Notes: a model not told the origin generated them from the sequence alone. A stretch of DNA of 30,060 bases from Parachlorella kessleri (GCA_001598975.1 BBXU01001173.1:1-30060), one strand, 5' to 3'; counted from the stretch's first letter, positions 20,024 through 30,027 are shown. Translations and numbers: made by a program.

Positions 20024-23000
20024 ATGATGCAGGCCGGGCGCTTGCCGTCGGGGGTCAGAGGCGATACTAGGTAAGAAGAGGCTGCTATAAGACTGCACGG
20101 GGACCTGTGCATCCTCGCCCGCTTGCTTATCCGCCCGCTTGATTATCCGGGCAGGGAAGTCAGCCCTGTAGTGGCGCTGAGGCATGCTTCGGTGTTTGTC
20201 CTTCAATTGGCTGAGCTCCACTGGCCCGACGGCGGTTGGATAGACGCCTTCCCGTGCCTCACTGGTCCTGCAGCCCTCGGCCGACTGTATGGACCCCCTC
20301 GCCTGCCTGTCTGGCAAGAGTGGGCCTGCTGGTGCTTCTGTCACTGGCAGCAGCAGTCCAACTCTCCACCGCCAGCGAAGGCTCGCCCTTCGGCAGGCGA
20401 CTGCTGCTTGAAACAAGGCCACCGCCAGGCGACCACCCAAGTCCTCACCCAGGCGTCTCACAAGCACCCATAAGAAGCAGCAATGGCATCAGCAAAGACG
20501 GCAGCAGCAGCGGCAGCACCAGCAGCAACAAAAACGGCGGCAGCGACGGCGGCAACAGCAGCGGCCGGAGGAGGGAACATGCAGGGGCCAAAGCAGGCAG
20601 CCAGGGAGGAACAAGGGAGCCTCAAGCAAAGAAGCTACCAGAGGCCATAGGAGTTGCTGGCAAGAAGGCTGCCTTTCCGTCCGTACCCTCACAAGGGCGC
20701 AAGGACAGCGCCCTCCTGGGTATTAGCAGCAAGTCCTTCCTAGTAGAAAAGGATCGCTATGGCCATACTGAACTAACTGTTGGCAACGCACCAAAACCTG
20801 CCGCAGGACCTTATGCGCCCGCACATGCGGGTGATGAGGTGCACACTTTAAAGGACCATGCCAACAAGCAGGTGAAGCACACCGCAAGGCAGAACCGGGG
20901 GACAGGGGCTGTAGGCGGCAGGGGCGCGGCTGATGCACTTAGCCAACGCTTGGCTATTGCCAATGCAGCGGCCTCAACCTGGCAGGACCCCTTGTATGTG
21001 GCGCTCTGTCTGGTAGCTAAAGGTGAGGTCAAAGCTAATTGACTTTCCTTGGTGTCAAAACATTGTGAATGTATGACTCTGGTTGATATGCTGAGGAGGG
21101 CTGCTTGTGAAACCTGTGTTGGTATCAAGCCCATACCGTCTGTCAACACGGGGGGCTCAGCCCCCACTGATTGCTTTCTGTAAATTATTTTTGCAGATGA
21201 ACATGCCAGCATACGGGAGTGGGTGCTCTATCACCGGAGGATTGGAGTAGGTCGCATCTATGTGTACGACCATGGCTCCAGCCCACCCATGCGGAATGAA
21301 CTGGCAGGTGGGGATTGGACAGCCCAGGTAACCCCACCATGTGACCCAACAAACTGCGTATCTGCAAGACAGGTACCTGTTCGCACACTTCAGCAGAGCT
21401 CTATGCAAAGGTTGGTCTTCATGCAAGCCAGCTGCTGCGTTGTCTCATCCTCACCGATGCAGCTGGGTTGGCTGGAGTGGTGGCCCTATATACCTTTGAC
21501 AGGCCCAATTTCTCTGGCCCAACACCAATGCCAGACCACGCCAGGTGGCAAAAACCGTCCTCGGGAACCCATGTTACCCACATCTATCATAGTGTAGCTC
21601 TTGTATGCACTGCAGTCACCCAGCCTACCTACCTGATAAAGTGCTGGTGCAGATTTCATTGAGGCCGGCCTGGTCGACTACCAGCTGGTGCAAGGGCTCA
21701 TGCCTGGCATGGAGCATGGGGACCGACCCCAGATAGCCATGTACAACGACTGCCTCAGGAGATGCGCTGGGTCCCAGCATGCTTGGGTTGGTAAGTAGGC
21801 CACGGCACGTCAGCTGCTGGGCACAGCTGCTGCACAGGTGGATGTGGTCGTGGGGGGCCAGGGGTTCGAGTGGTGCCTGGTGCCCATCTTGGTATGGCTG
21901 GTGAGTTTTTGAAGGGGCCGTCAGACGGTTCATTGTGCCGGTGATCGAGTCGCTGTGCTCCTGTTGCAGGCGCCATTGATGCCGACGAGTTTGTCATGAT
22001 CATGGATGGCTCGCCCAGCCTGCCGGCCGTTTTGCATGATTACGAAGCCTATGGGGGCCTGGTGGTCAATTGGCGAGCCTTCGGCTCTTCTGGGCACCTA
22101 ACAAGGTGAGCTAGCCGCATGCTGCTTCTGATTGAGGGCTGCTGATGATATAAGCAGCCAAGCAGCGCTGGCCATGCCTCATGTAGGTGCGCATATCATT
22201 GCCTGCACCAGATGCAGCACGGGTTTGCTGGACGACTAGTTGTCAGGTTGTTGTTTCGAGGCTCTCCATGTGCATGTTAAGTGAGGCTGGGTGTACTTGA
22301 TGATCACTTTAGCTTCAATCTATGGATCGTTCGGACGCCTGCACTGACATGGGTGCTGGCTGCTTGACCTGCAGGCCACACGCTGGTGTGCTGGGAAGCT
22401 ACACAGCCTGCACGCCTGTGTCATTCCCTGAGAATGTTCACGTCAAGTCGTTTGTGCAGCCTGAGAGGGTTAAGCAGGCAGGCTGGTCGCCACATCATTT
22501 TGACTTCAAGGAGGGCTTCTTTGCAGGTCTGACCTGTGCTGTGGTGGTCCAGCCCGTTGTTGCCCATCCACCTTGGCCTACAGTGATGCTGCGTGAGGGC
22601 TCTGTCTGACTTCAGCGAAGTGTACCTCCTTCCTCTGCTGCGCATGTCGTGGAGGGGGAGGAGCAACGTCGGGTCCTGGGATCTCTGCAGCATTTTCGAT
22701 TCTCAGAATCCAGCCAGTGTGACCTTGTCTGTGGCATGCAGTCAACACAAACTTCTCGCGCACGGAAGGCCCATGGGCGGAGCCCCCCGTTGGGGACAGG
22801 CTCCTTATCCATCACTACGTGCTTCGAAGCGCTGCGGAGTTTGAGGCCAAGCTGGCCAAGGGGAGCGCTATGGGGTCAGACCGAGTGTAAGTTGGGCAAA
22901 AGAGGAGCTGCGCGTGGGGAAGTATGCATGCTGGCCACAGGGAGCGCCATGGTCAGACCAGATGCAAGCATGGCAGATCAGGAGGGGCATTCACGAGATG

Positions 23001-23314
23001 AGCGCTAGCTTGGGACAGCAGCATTGGGTGATGAGGGAGATACGCAAAACAAAGCTTCTGGGCTCGGCCAGGCCCACAAGCAACTTTGATCTCAAGCCAT
23101 GTATCCAGCCATGTCAGCTTGCATTAGCAGTCAGCATGCACCCACTTCAAAGATGAGGAACAGCCATGGTTAGGCTTTTATTCTGAATTGCAGGAAGACG
23201 CACGAGCTATGGGAGCGAATAGAGGCGGGGGCAACCGAGAACTGCACATATGCTGTCCACCTGGGGTCGCCATCACGAGGGACGCAAGAAATGACAATGA
23301 AGAACTTCTTATGA
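20024..23314 (+). CDS. Glycosyltransferase family 92-type protein, type II membrane, 8 exons, 532 aa
   Basis: Exons: 20024-20070, 20274-21022, 21197-21307, 21653-21790, 21970-22105, 22375-22526, 22742-22886, 23194-23314; sum 1599, TGA stop. The start rests on a short first exon (MMQAGRLPSGVRGDT) with a strong GTAAGA donor, because the second exon's frame has no ATG. One membrane helix (about 32-45, GLLVLLSLAAAVQL) follows a short N-tail, giving a Golgi type II anchor. A Ser/Gly/Asn-rich stem comes next. The catalytic part begins at EHASIREWVLYHRRIGVGRI and contains DHGSSPP, IDADEF (352-356, the metal/sugar DxD-type motif), VNWRAFGSSGH, and LLIHHYVLRSAAEFEAKLA. This matches GT92 (formerly DUF23). 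It likely adds a hexose to cell-wall or secreted glycans; donor and acceptor are unknown. Confidence 0.9.
22849..22968 (+). repeat. Exon 7 end duplicated in the following intron
   Basis: The end of exon 7 and its donor (22849-22892) recur at 22928-22968, about 79 bases downstream, with roughly 85 per cent identity by eye. Shared words are GCTGGCCA, GGGAGCG and TCAGACC. The donor GTAAGT in the exon corresponds to GCAAGC in the copy. Confidence 0.8.
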
Positions 23315-24590
23315 GATTTGTCAGGAGTAGCAACCACCATTGCCTCAGGCAAGACAGCGGCTTCCTTAGAGGGCGGGGCAGCTGGCTATATTTAGCAAGA
23401 CAGCGGGATAGGTGTCAGGGGTGGACCTCCTAGCATTGACGCAGTAAGGGCAGCCACACATGTCCCCGCCACCGCTGCAACCGCATCAGCGAGTGTTCTT
23501 GCAGACGTAGAACTGACTCCTGTAGGGGCGTAAGTAGCAGCGGATGTTGTCGGGGGTCCTGGGGGAATGCTGGGAGAGCAGGCGCAGCAGCATCGGCAAG
23601 ACTGGAGTTCTTGTGAGCGGCAGAGTAGAGATACTCGTTCTAGATTGGGAATTTGTAGCTTCTGGAAGAGGCGCATTGTTGGGGGTGTAGCTTGATGTTG
23701 CTGGCTGGTTGGGATCTCCAAAACTACTGTCACAAACTGCTCTGCCTTCACTGGCATACCCTTCCCTAGTACACTCTTATCATTTCATTCCTACCCTGTG
23801 GACAAATTGTTAGCACAGCTCGGCGCAGCGTGGGGAGAGGGGCTGGGTTGCAGAGGCTGTATACCCAGCGTACTGCTAGGCGTACCAGTGGCAAGTTTGG
23901 GATGGATTTGGTTTGCGAGCCCAAATGACACTCTCTGGGACGCCTGCCCGATGCAATGGCAGTGCGAGCAACAGGCATGTAAGCAATGGTGGCAAGGGGA
24001 ATTACCTGAAGAGCGAGGCATCACGGGAGGCGAAGGAGAGTCAGTAACGTTCAGCAGCAAGGCCCAGGTCTATGCAACAAGTTTGCAAGGGCAGGCTTCT
24101 ACTGTGTGACTGCAGGGAGGGGCAAGAGGACACAGTAAGAGATGGGGCTGGGTTGCATCATATATGCATGCCTCAATGCCGTTCTCATGCTACATCATGG
24201 GGGGGGGTTACATGCCATTAGCTTACGTGCATTTGCGACGCTTGACCAAATCTGGCGCTCCTGCCTAGCAGGACACAAATGCAAATCGCAGAACGATAGC
24301 AGATGTGCGGCGGCATGCTACATCATGTGCCACTCTGGCGGGAAGCCTCTTCTCCCCTATTAGATTTCCTTTCTGTCATCCGTCTACAGACATTCCGTGC
24401 CATGGCACTGGCAGCCTAGCAGTGCAGGCGTTGGCCCTTTCCCGAGGTAAGTGATGCTTCCACATGTCGGGAGCCACTGACATTTTATTAGACTTACCAC
24501 CGGTTTAACTGTTCCTTTCGAACCTCCTCAACCTAAGTTTGCCTTTTGTGCGGCTGATGAGGGCAAGAATCACGGTTTGCTAGGTACTGC
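23315..24590. other. Intergenic region between GT92 and SNF2 genes, no confident gene
   Basis: About 1.3 kb between two plus-strand genes. A minus frame from an ATG at 23757 to 23392 (121 codons) and a Trp-rich plus frame at 23798-24109 are open, but neither has a domain or supporting splice structure. A nine-G run lies near 24198-24206. The 14-mer CATGCTACATCATG occurs twice, near 24187 and 24315. Confidence 0.5.
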
Positions 24591-25264
24591 ATGGTTACCC
24601 AGTACACAGCCGCGGGGTCAAGTAGTTGGGCAGCCTGTGTGGCGCTCGTAGGTGGGACAAACACCGTGATGGAAACCAGGCCTAGCAGTGGGGTGATCCC
24701 CAAGGCAGAGGAAGACGCTCCTGCCAAGGAGCTGGCTAGCCGTCCCAGAAGGAGTAGCAGGCTGCAAAGCGCTAGCTCAGGCAAGTTCCCCGCTGCGCTG
24801 GCATGCCAAGACACTGGCTGGGAGCACCAGCCTGGGGACACGACTGATGTAACTATGCCGAGCAGGATATCAGGCTGCAGCAGTGCTGGTAGCTGGATAT
24901 TGTCTCTTTGGAGCCACGCCATGACTTCATAGCCAAGTAGTCGAGGGGCTTTGTGGCCCAAGGCCTGTTCCAGCACTAAATGGGGTGCAGGCCTGGAGCT
25001 CCCTGCCGCCCTTGATACTCAGCGGGAGCCAACCCCTGTGTCTGTGTTAAGGCCTGCGCCAGGCATCACAGTCGCTGCGGCCGTTGCCGCGGTCCGCGCT
25101 TCAGCCGCAGAGTCAGGCGGGGCAGCGACTAGGAAGGCAGCCGGCCTGGGTGCACCGCCAGCTGCTGGTGGCCTGGACCAGTTGCAGCGTCGGGTCACAC
25201 GCAGGGCAGTTGCGGCGAAGGCTGCTGCCGCCGGCGCGGCTGCCAGGGCAATTGGTATGAAGCA

Positions 25265-25298
<34 letters not shown>

Positions 25299-28200
25299 GG
25301 CGGGAGTGCAGCTGCGACTGAGGCCGGGTTTTTGGATGGCTTCGCTGCAAACCCTGAGCCGCTTAGCATTGAGGAAGTGGGCGCCGGTCGCAGCGGGCCA
25401 GTATCGGGTGGACCAGCAGGCATGCGGATCGAGACAGCTCCCATCGATGAAGCAGGCCTGGTGGGGATGGGCTCCGCCCCTTCAGCCGAGGTTGGCTCAG
25501 TGGTTGGCATAGCTTTAGCGCAGCAAGGGTCCAACACCCTACCTGCCGCTGCCGGCCTGGCCAGGGGCAGGAGCCGAAGTGTGGCGTTCGCCCCTGATAC
25601 CACCACTCTTGAGGCTGGCGCGGGCACTGCGTCCGCCCTGCTGCAGCCCAGCCCTGGGGTGCAGGATGATCTGCTAAGGGCGCAGAGCTCCACAGCACCC
25701 CCAGCAGGCACAGCAGCCAGGAGGCGCCTTGAGGCTGGCGCCCGACCCGGCAGCCAACATGCACCCAGGCGCAGCAGGCACAGCAGGACAGCAGCAGCAG
25801 CCGCGCCAGCTGCTGGGCGGCGGCGGCGGCTTGCCAAGGCTCCAGAGCCGCCTGCAGTAGGGGATGAGTCAGGGGCTGAGTCAGCCGGCAGCGACTACGA
25901 TCCCTCCGACAGCCAGCCCTCGTCGTCGAGCGGCAGCTCAGACGCTGGGGATGATGAGCCTGCTGGCCTGGACTCCGACATTCTTGAGGTGGAGGAGATT
26001 GACGTGCCCGAGGTAGAGGGTGCAGCCTTAGGAGGATTAGCAAGGGGTCGACATGCAGGCGGCAGTGGTACTCAGGAAGGTAGGGGGCCGGCTGCTGTGC
26101 CGCACCCGGCACAGCAGCGTGGCAGAACAGCAGCAGCAGCGGCTGCGGAGGCTGCCGGGGCGGAGGCGGAGGTGCTTGTTGACAGCGACGAGGTTATTGA
26201 CCTAACGCAGGCAAGTGTATTTCCAGGCCTGCGTCTTTCTAAGCTTGTCACCTGCTGCCCTTGTTCAATGATTGTGTGCCTTCCGCGGAAGTCTCTTTTC
26301 GTATTCAGACATCCTGCAAGCGTAATGGAGGTGTGCTTGCCTGTGTGACATGTTGAGCAGAAACCTGCTGCAAAGCTTGCTTGACCATACCAGTGGTAGT
26401 GTGACTGGAGCCATGCCAGTGATGTGAAATATCTGAAATGTGCAGGAGTCCCCTGATGAGCAAGAGGACGCGCTATTCCCAGTGCCAGTGATGTGAATTA
26501 TCTGATATGCGCAGGAATCCCCTGATGAGCAAGAGGACGCGGTACCCCCAACCACCACCCGCCCTGCTGCCGCCTCCACCCCCGCACCAGCAGCAGCGCC
26601 TGCAAAAGGGCGCAAGCGCAAGGCAGGCGAGTTGCTCCCTGCGGCGACAGGTCGTGCTAAGCGCGGTGGCGCAGCTGCTGCTGCTGCTGCCGCCGGCGGC
26701 GAACCCGCCGTGGCCGAAGGCGCTGCTGCGGCTGCCGTGGCCCCAGCTGCGGACGCCGAGGGTGCGGCGGCCGCTGCCGTGCCCGGCCGGGGCGCTGCCG
26801 GCCGCGCACGAGGCCGCGGCCGCGGTCGTGGCCAGCGTGCTGAAGCACGTGGCGGGCGGGGGCGGCAGGCGAGGGATGAGGAGGATGTGTGGCGTGTGTG
26901 GGGTCAGGATGACGAGGTCGACCCCGAGTCGCTGGTGCAAAGCAGGGTGAGGTGCAAAGCAGGGTGAGGCCGTCCGTCCAGGCTGAGTACATCGTAGATG
27001 GGTGCTTGGTTGGATGCAGCAGTGGCGCTCCTGTGCGGAGGACACATGCCTAGGTGTCTGATAGAGATATAAACCCGGAGAAGAAGCAGACAAAGCTGAG
27101 GTTCTAGCTGGTCTGTTATTTTATGGGTTTCTAGTGGGACGGTTATCCTCAGTCTGTATGCAAGATGCTGTGTGCCCTGGCTGCTGGGTGGCGCAGCTGT
27201 CTGCTGGGAGTGACACATGCTGCAGGCTGTGGCGTTGTGGTGGTATGCTCTGGAGGTTGTGTCGTGTGTGCATATAGTGCCCAAGAGGGCACTGTCGCTC
27301 CTCTGTCCTCGCGGCGATAATTGTGCCCATGCCTGAAGTGCTGGTATACAAATGACTAGCACCTGGAGTATGTTTAGTAATGGGCCATTTGGAGCGGCAC
27401 TGTACCGCAGGTGTACCGTGAGATGGAGCCGGACCCGGCTCTCCTCATGAAGCTGCTACCTTACCAGAAGGAGTTCCTAGCCTGGGCAATCGACCAGGTG
27501 AGGCGAGGTTTGTATCATTAGTAGCAGTTGCAGCCAGGTACAGGTGTTTCGCTCAGCCTGCGTTGTTTTTATCTGAGGAACTCTTGGCCGGGGCTATTGA
27601 CCTGGTGATGCACAGTTGTGGTACTTGCATGCTGGCTGGCGACTGACGTAGCAGTGGCCAGCCAGGCTTACCGGGTTGAAGCTTGTGTTGCGTCTTTGAA
27701 TGATTATGGCTTCAGCCCCGCGTGTGTGCCAGCATCCTGTTATTATCGAATTGCTTACTATAGTGCCACCAAGCTGCTTGTTAGTGGTGAGTCATAGATT
27801 ACGCTCTAGCCCACCCGTGCTGTGTGCCTAGTTATCCTTGGAGGGAAATAAAGTACATGGCCTGAGGAGTCTGACCGCTGCCGAGGCAGCAGTGATGCTT
27901 CGCAAACCTTGTTACGCATCTCTTAGTCTGGCCTGGACGGGCCTGAAGCAGTGTAAAGCTTACTCTTGCGTGTGTCTAATGTTTTTACGATATGATGAAT
28001 TGTAGGAGCGGGGGAGCATCCGCGGTGGCATTCTCGCTGACGAGATGGGCATGGGCAAGACCATCCAGGCCATCTCAATCATCCTGACTCACCGGCATGA
28101 TGAGGACGCCCCAGCGCAGCAGGCCCAGCAGCAGCAGCACCAGGAGCAGCAGCCCGGGGCGGGCGCCGTGGGCCACCATGTCAGCGGACACATCAAGTCG

Positions 28201-30027
28201 TCTGCTAAGCGCATTGCAGCTAGCGCTGCAGCGGAGCCGCGGCTGAAGCTGCGGCTGCCAGGGGCGCCTTGCCGGGCAAACCCCCTGGGATTGCTGGGTG
28301 CACCAGGGAGTGCCGAGGGGATTCCTGTCGTGGCAGCAGGGCCAGCAGGAGCTGCTGAGGTGGCAGCGGGGCTTAGCGGGGCACATGGCGCACAGCAGGG
28401 CTGCAGCGCTGGGGGCCATGATGTGACACATGGTGGCCATGCTGAGGGCGCTGGGCCCAGCGGGACGCAGCGTGCGGAGCGGCCGGATCCCAAGACGGGA
28501 AAGGGCTGCTGCCCTGCGGCCGTAGGTAAGGGAGTAGTGCTTTAGGGTGCTTTGTGCCTTTACTGGAACTTTCCATGCCTTGTTGGCTTTGCCATGAGCA
28601 CCCTTGCTGAAGATATGTATTGCTCAAAGAATGGACCGCTTCTGCAATGCCCCATATGGCTGTAGGTGATGGTGTTGGCTCATCCTTGCGCTGGTGAAGG
28701 TGCCGTTGCGGTCAGTCATGTGCCCCTTGGCGTCTGTGGGGTGTGGTTGGAATCACACATGGCCTTAGAGTATCGGATCCCTTTGCAGACGAAGGCATCG
28801 AGGAGGGGTACTGCGGGGCCACCCTGGTGATCTGTCCCCTGGTTGCGGTCATTCAGTGGAAGCATGAGATAGACAAGCACACGGCCCCTGGAGCACTGAA
28901 GGTGGGGCCCTCTAGCAGACTAGATTGCCCCAATGTGGGTCATGTAGGCAGTGGCTGTGCTAGCCGGGGGCATCCCAGAGTCGTTGGGGTGTCTGAATTG
29001 AACAGCTGCTGAAGAGCAGGGGTGTCTTTGCATGGGCCCCCTGCACTTCCGTGTTCCACCGTTGGGCGGCTTTTGGGGCCGGCAGAGCAGTTCCTCCCCT
29101 TGAGTACAGTTAGTGGTGGTGTGCCATGGTGCCAAGCCGTGGGTGTCCCCTGCTGTGCCAGGGCCTGCGCATGCTTATGAGCTAGGGTGTCTTTGTTCAA
29201 CATGGTTTTGTACCATGGCGCCAGCGGTCTGTGGGGCCCGGCCGTGCTCTCCATATGCGCTAGCCTATCCACTGCCTGTCATCGTTCTCCTCCCTCTGTA
29301 TTGTAGCGGCGTTATATATGTTAAAACTTGACACCACCCTGTCTGTGGGCTCTGCTGTGCCGTCAGAGTGACAGTAGCCTTCTAGTCGTCTACCCATGCT
29401 GTGCCGTCCGGCCCTCTGCGCTGCAGGTGGCGGTGTATCGTGGCGCCAAGCGCTCCGTGGATCCCACTGTGCTGACGAGTGCAGCTGCCTGTCTGCTACT
29501 CACGCTGCTGTCTTCCCATCTACTTGCAGGTGGTGGTGTATCATGGCGCCAAGCGCTCCGTGGACCCCGCTGTGTTGGCCCAGGCGGACGTGGTGCTCAC
29601 CACATACTCCACCATTGAGAGCGACTACAGGCATGCAGAGTTAACACTGTGTGCCTTTCTGCCCTTCTTCCTTTTCGCTTTTCCCTTCTTGTATCTGATA
29701 CTGGGGCCAGGACGATGGGGGCGTAACTACAGGCACCAAAAACTGGCATGGTCTGCCCTTTTCTTCCATTGCCCTTTTCCCTTGTCTATCTGACACCAGG
29801 GCCAGGGCGACAGGGGTTGATGGTGGGTGGTACCCCTGCGATTTCTTGGGCCAAAGGCTGGCAGGCATTGGAGGGGGTGTGGACCCGCTGCTCCTATTAG
29901 AAGGTTGCCGCTGCACTGCCTGGACCGATTCGCTGGCGCTCCGCTGCTGCTGCGCAGGCGCACCATGCTTCCCTCCAAGGCCACATGCACGTACTGCGGC
30001 AAGAAGTACTACCCGGAGCGACTCAAG
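24591..30027 (+). CDS. RAD16-like SNF2 ATPase with SUMO-interacting motif, 5' part only
   Basis: Proposed exons: 24591-24848, 24933-26210, 26515-26946, 27411-27497, 28006-28525, 28789-28901, 29530-29639 (or to 29630), 29958-30027; the gene continues past the window. The start may be ATG 24591 or 24669 (METRPSSG). Residues up to about 660 are disordered: RRSSRL, a ten-Gln run, Ser/Asp-rich blocks, VDSDEVIDLTQ (a SUMO-interacting motif pattern) and Arg/Gly repeats. The helicase part starts at LLPYQKEFLAWAIDQ, then ILADEMGMGKT (Walker A, Lys703), TLVICPLVAVIQWKHEID (motif Ia), VVVYHGAKR, VVLTTYSTIESDY, and a zinc-knuckle-like CTYCGKKYYPERLK. These match plant RAD16-like proteins of nucleotide-excision repair. 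DEAH, the RING and the C-lobe are expected beyond the edge. A GC donor closes exon 2 (GCAAGT at 26211). Confidence 0.88.
24849..24932 (+). other. Proposed 84-base intron with in-frame TAG
   Basis: Two long open frames in the same phase (24591-24929 and from 24933) are separated by a single TAG at 24930-24932. A GTAACT donor at 24849 and a CATAG acceptor ending at 24932 remove 84 bases, a multiple of three, and join the frames in phase 0. Without splicing the product would stop after 113 codons. The upstream frame has the same RRSSRL, Ser-rich nuclear character as the downstream one. Confidence 0.55.
25266..25295 (+). repeat. CAG repeat coding ten Gln
   Basis: Ten consecutive CAG codons lie within exon 2 of the SNF2 gene. 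Such tracts change length easily. The same gene has further CAG- and GCT-rich segments at 26120-26160, 26660-26700 and 28115-28155. Confidence 0.95.
26414..26551 (+). repeat. 69-bp tandem duplication across the exon 3 acceptor
   Basis: Copies 26414-26482 and 26483-26551 agree at about 61 of 69 positions. Both carry an intact CAG acceptor and the exon start coding ESPDEQEDA. Only the second leads into the long exon; reading from the first meets TGA after 16 codons. Confidence 0.92.
26934..26967 (+). repeat. 17-bp perfect tandem duplication of the exon 3 donor
   Basis: GGTGCAAAGCAGGGTGA is repeated without mismatch at 26934-26950 and 26951-26967. Each contains AGG|GTGAG. The first donor (26947) keeps the frame; the second would add 17 bases and shift it, and reading straight on meets TGA. 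Confidence 0.95.
27471..27611 (+). repeat. Decayed copy of the exon 4 end inside the intron
   Basis: The exon end 27471-27504 (coding EFLAWAIDQ, then the donor) aligns without gaps to 27578-27611, 25 of 34 bases matching. The copy would code ELLAGAIDL before GTGATG. Spacing is 107 bases. Confidence 0.65.
29113..29584 (+). repeat. Four graded copies of the exon 7 start
   Basis: Segments starting at 29113, 29202 and 29427 resemble the true exon start at 29530 (VVVYHGAKRSVDPAVL). The copy at 29427 is about 90 per cent identical over 47 bases and carries its own CTGCAG acceptor. The two upstream copies share CATGG(C/T)GCCA and the following GTG-CCC-GCTGTG pattern but have lost the frame or acceptor. 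A short further match (TCTGTGGG then CTGTGCCGTC) is near 29340-29365. Confidence 0.85.
29621..29812 (+). repeat. About 95-bp tandem duplication across the exon 7 donor
   Basis: ACTACAGGCA at the exon end (29624) recurs at 29626+100, followed in both copies by TCTGCCC(T)nTTCTTCC, a CTTTTCCCTT pyrimidine stretch and TATCTGA-AC-GGGCCAGG. The offset runs from 102 to 94 bases because of small gaps. The second copy is wholly intronic. Confidence 0.8.

Noticed and set aside
20236..20273. TTG start for the GT92 protein
   Set aside because: Eukaryotic initiation at TTG is unlikely, and an upstream ATG exon with a strong donor joins in phase at 20274.
23392..23757. Minus-strand ATG-started frame of 121 codons
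   Set aside because: No recognisable motif, Cys cluster not zinc-finger spaced, no neighbouring exons in phase.
23798..24109. Plus-strand Trp-rich open frame of 103 codons
   Set aside because: No ATG at its start and no family resemblance; probably chance.
24533..24976. Minus-strand open frame of 147 codons rich in Leu/Ala, membrane-like
   Set aside because: It is antisense to the proposed first SNF2 exon, starts only at GTG or an internal ATG, and the plus frame is in phase with the long downstream exon and has the same composition.
25019..25837. Minus-strand open frame of 272 codons
   Set aside because: It is the antisense shadow of the GC-rich second SNF2 exon; Cys runs come from the reverse of CAG repeats.
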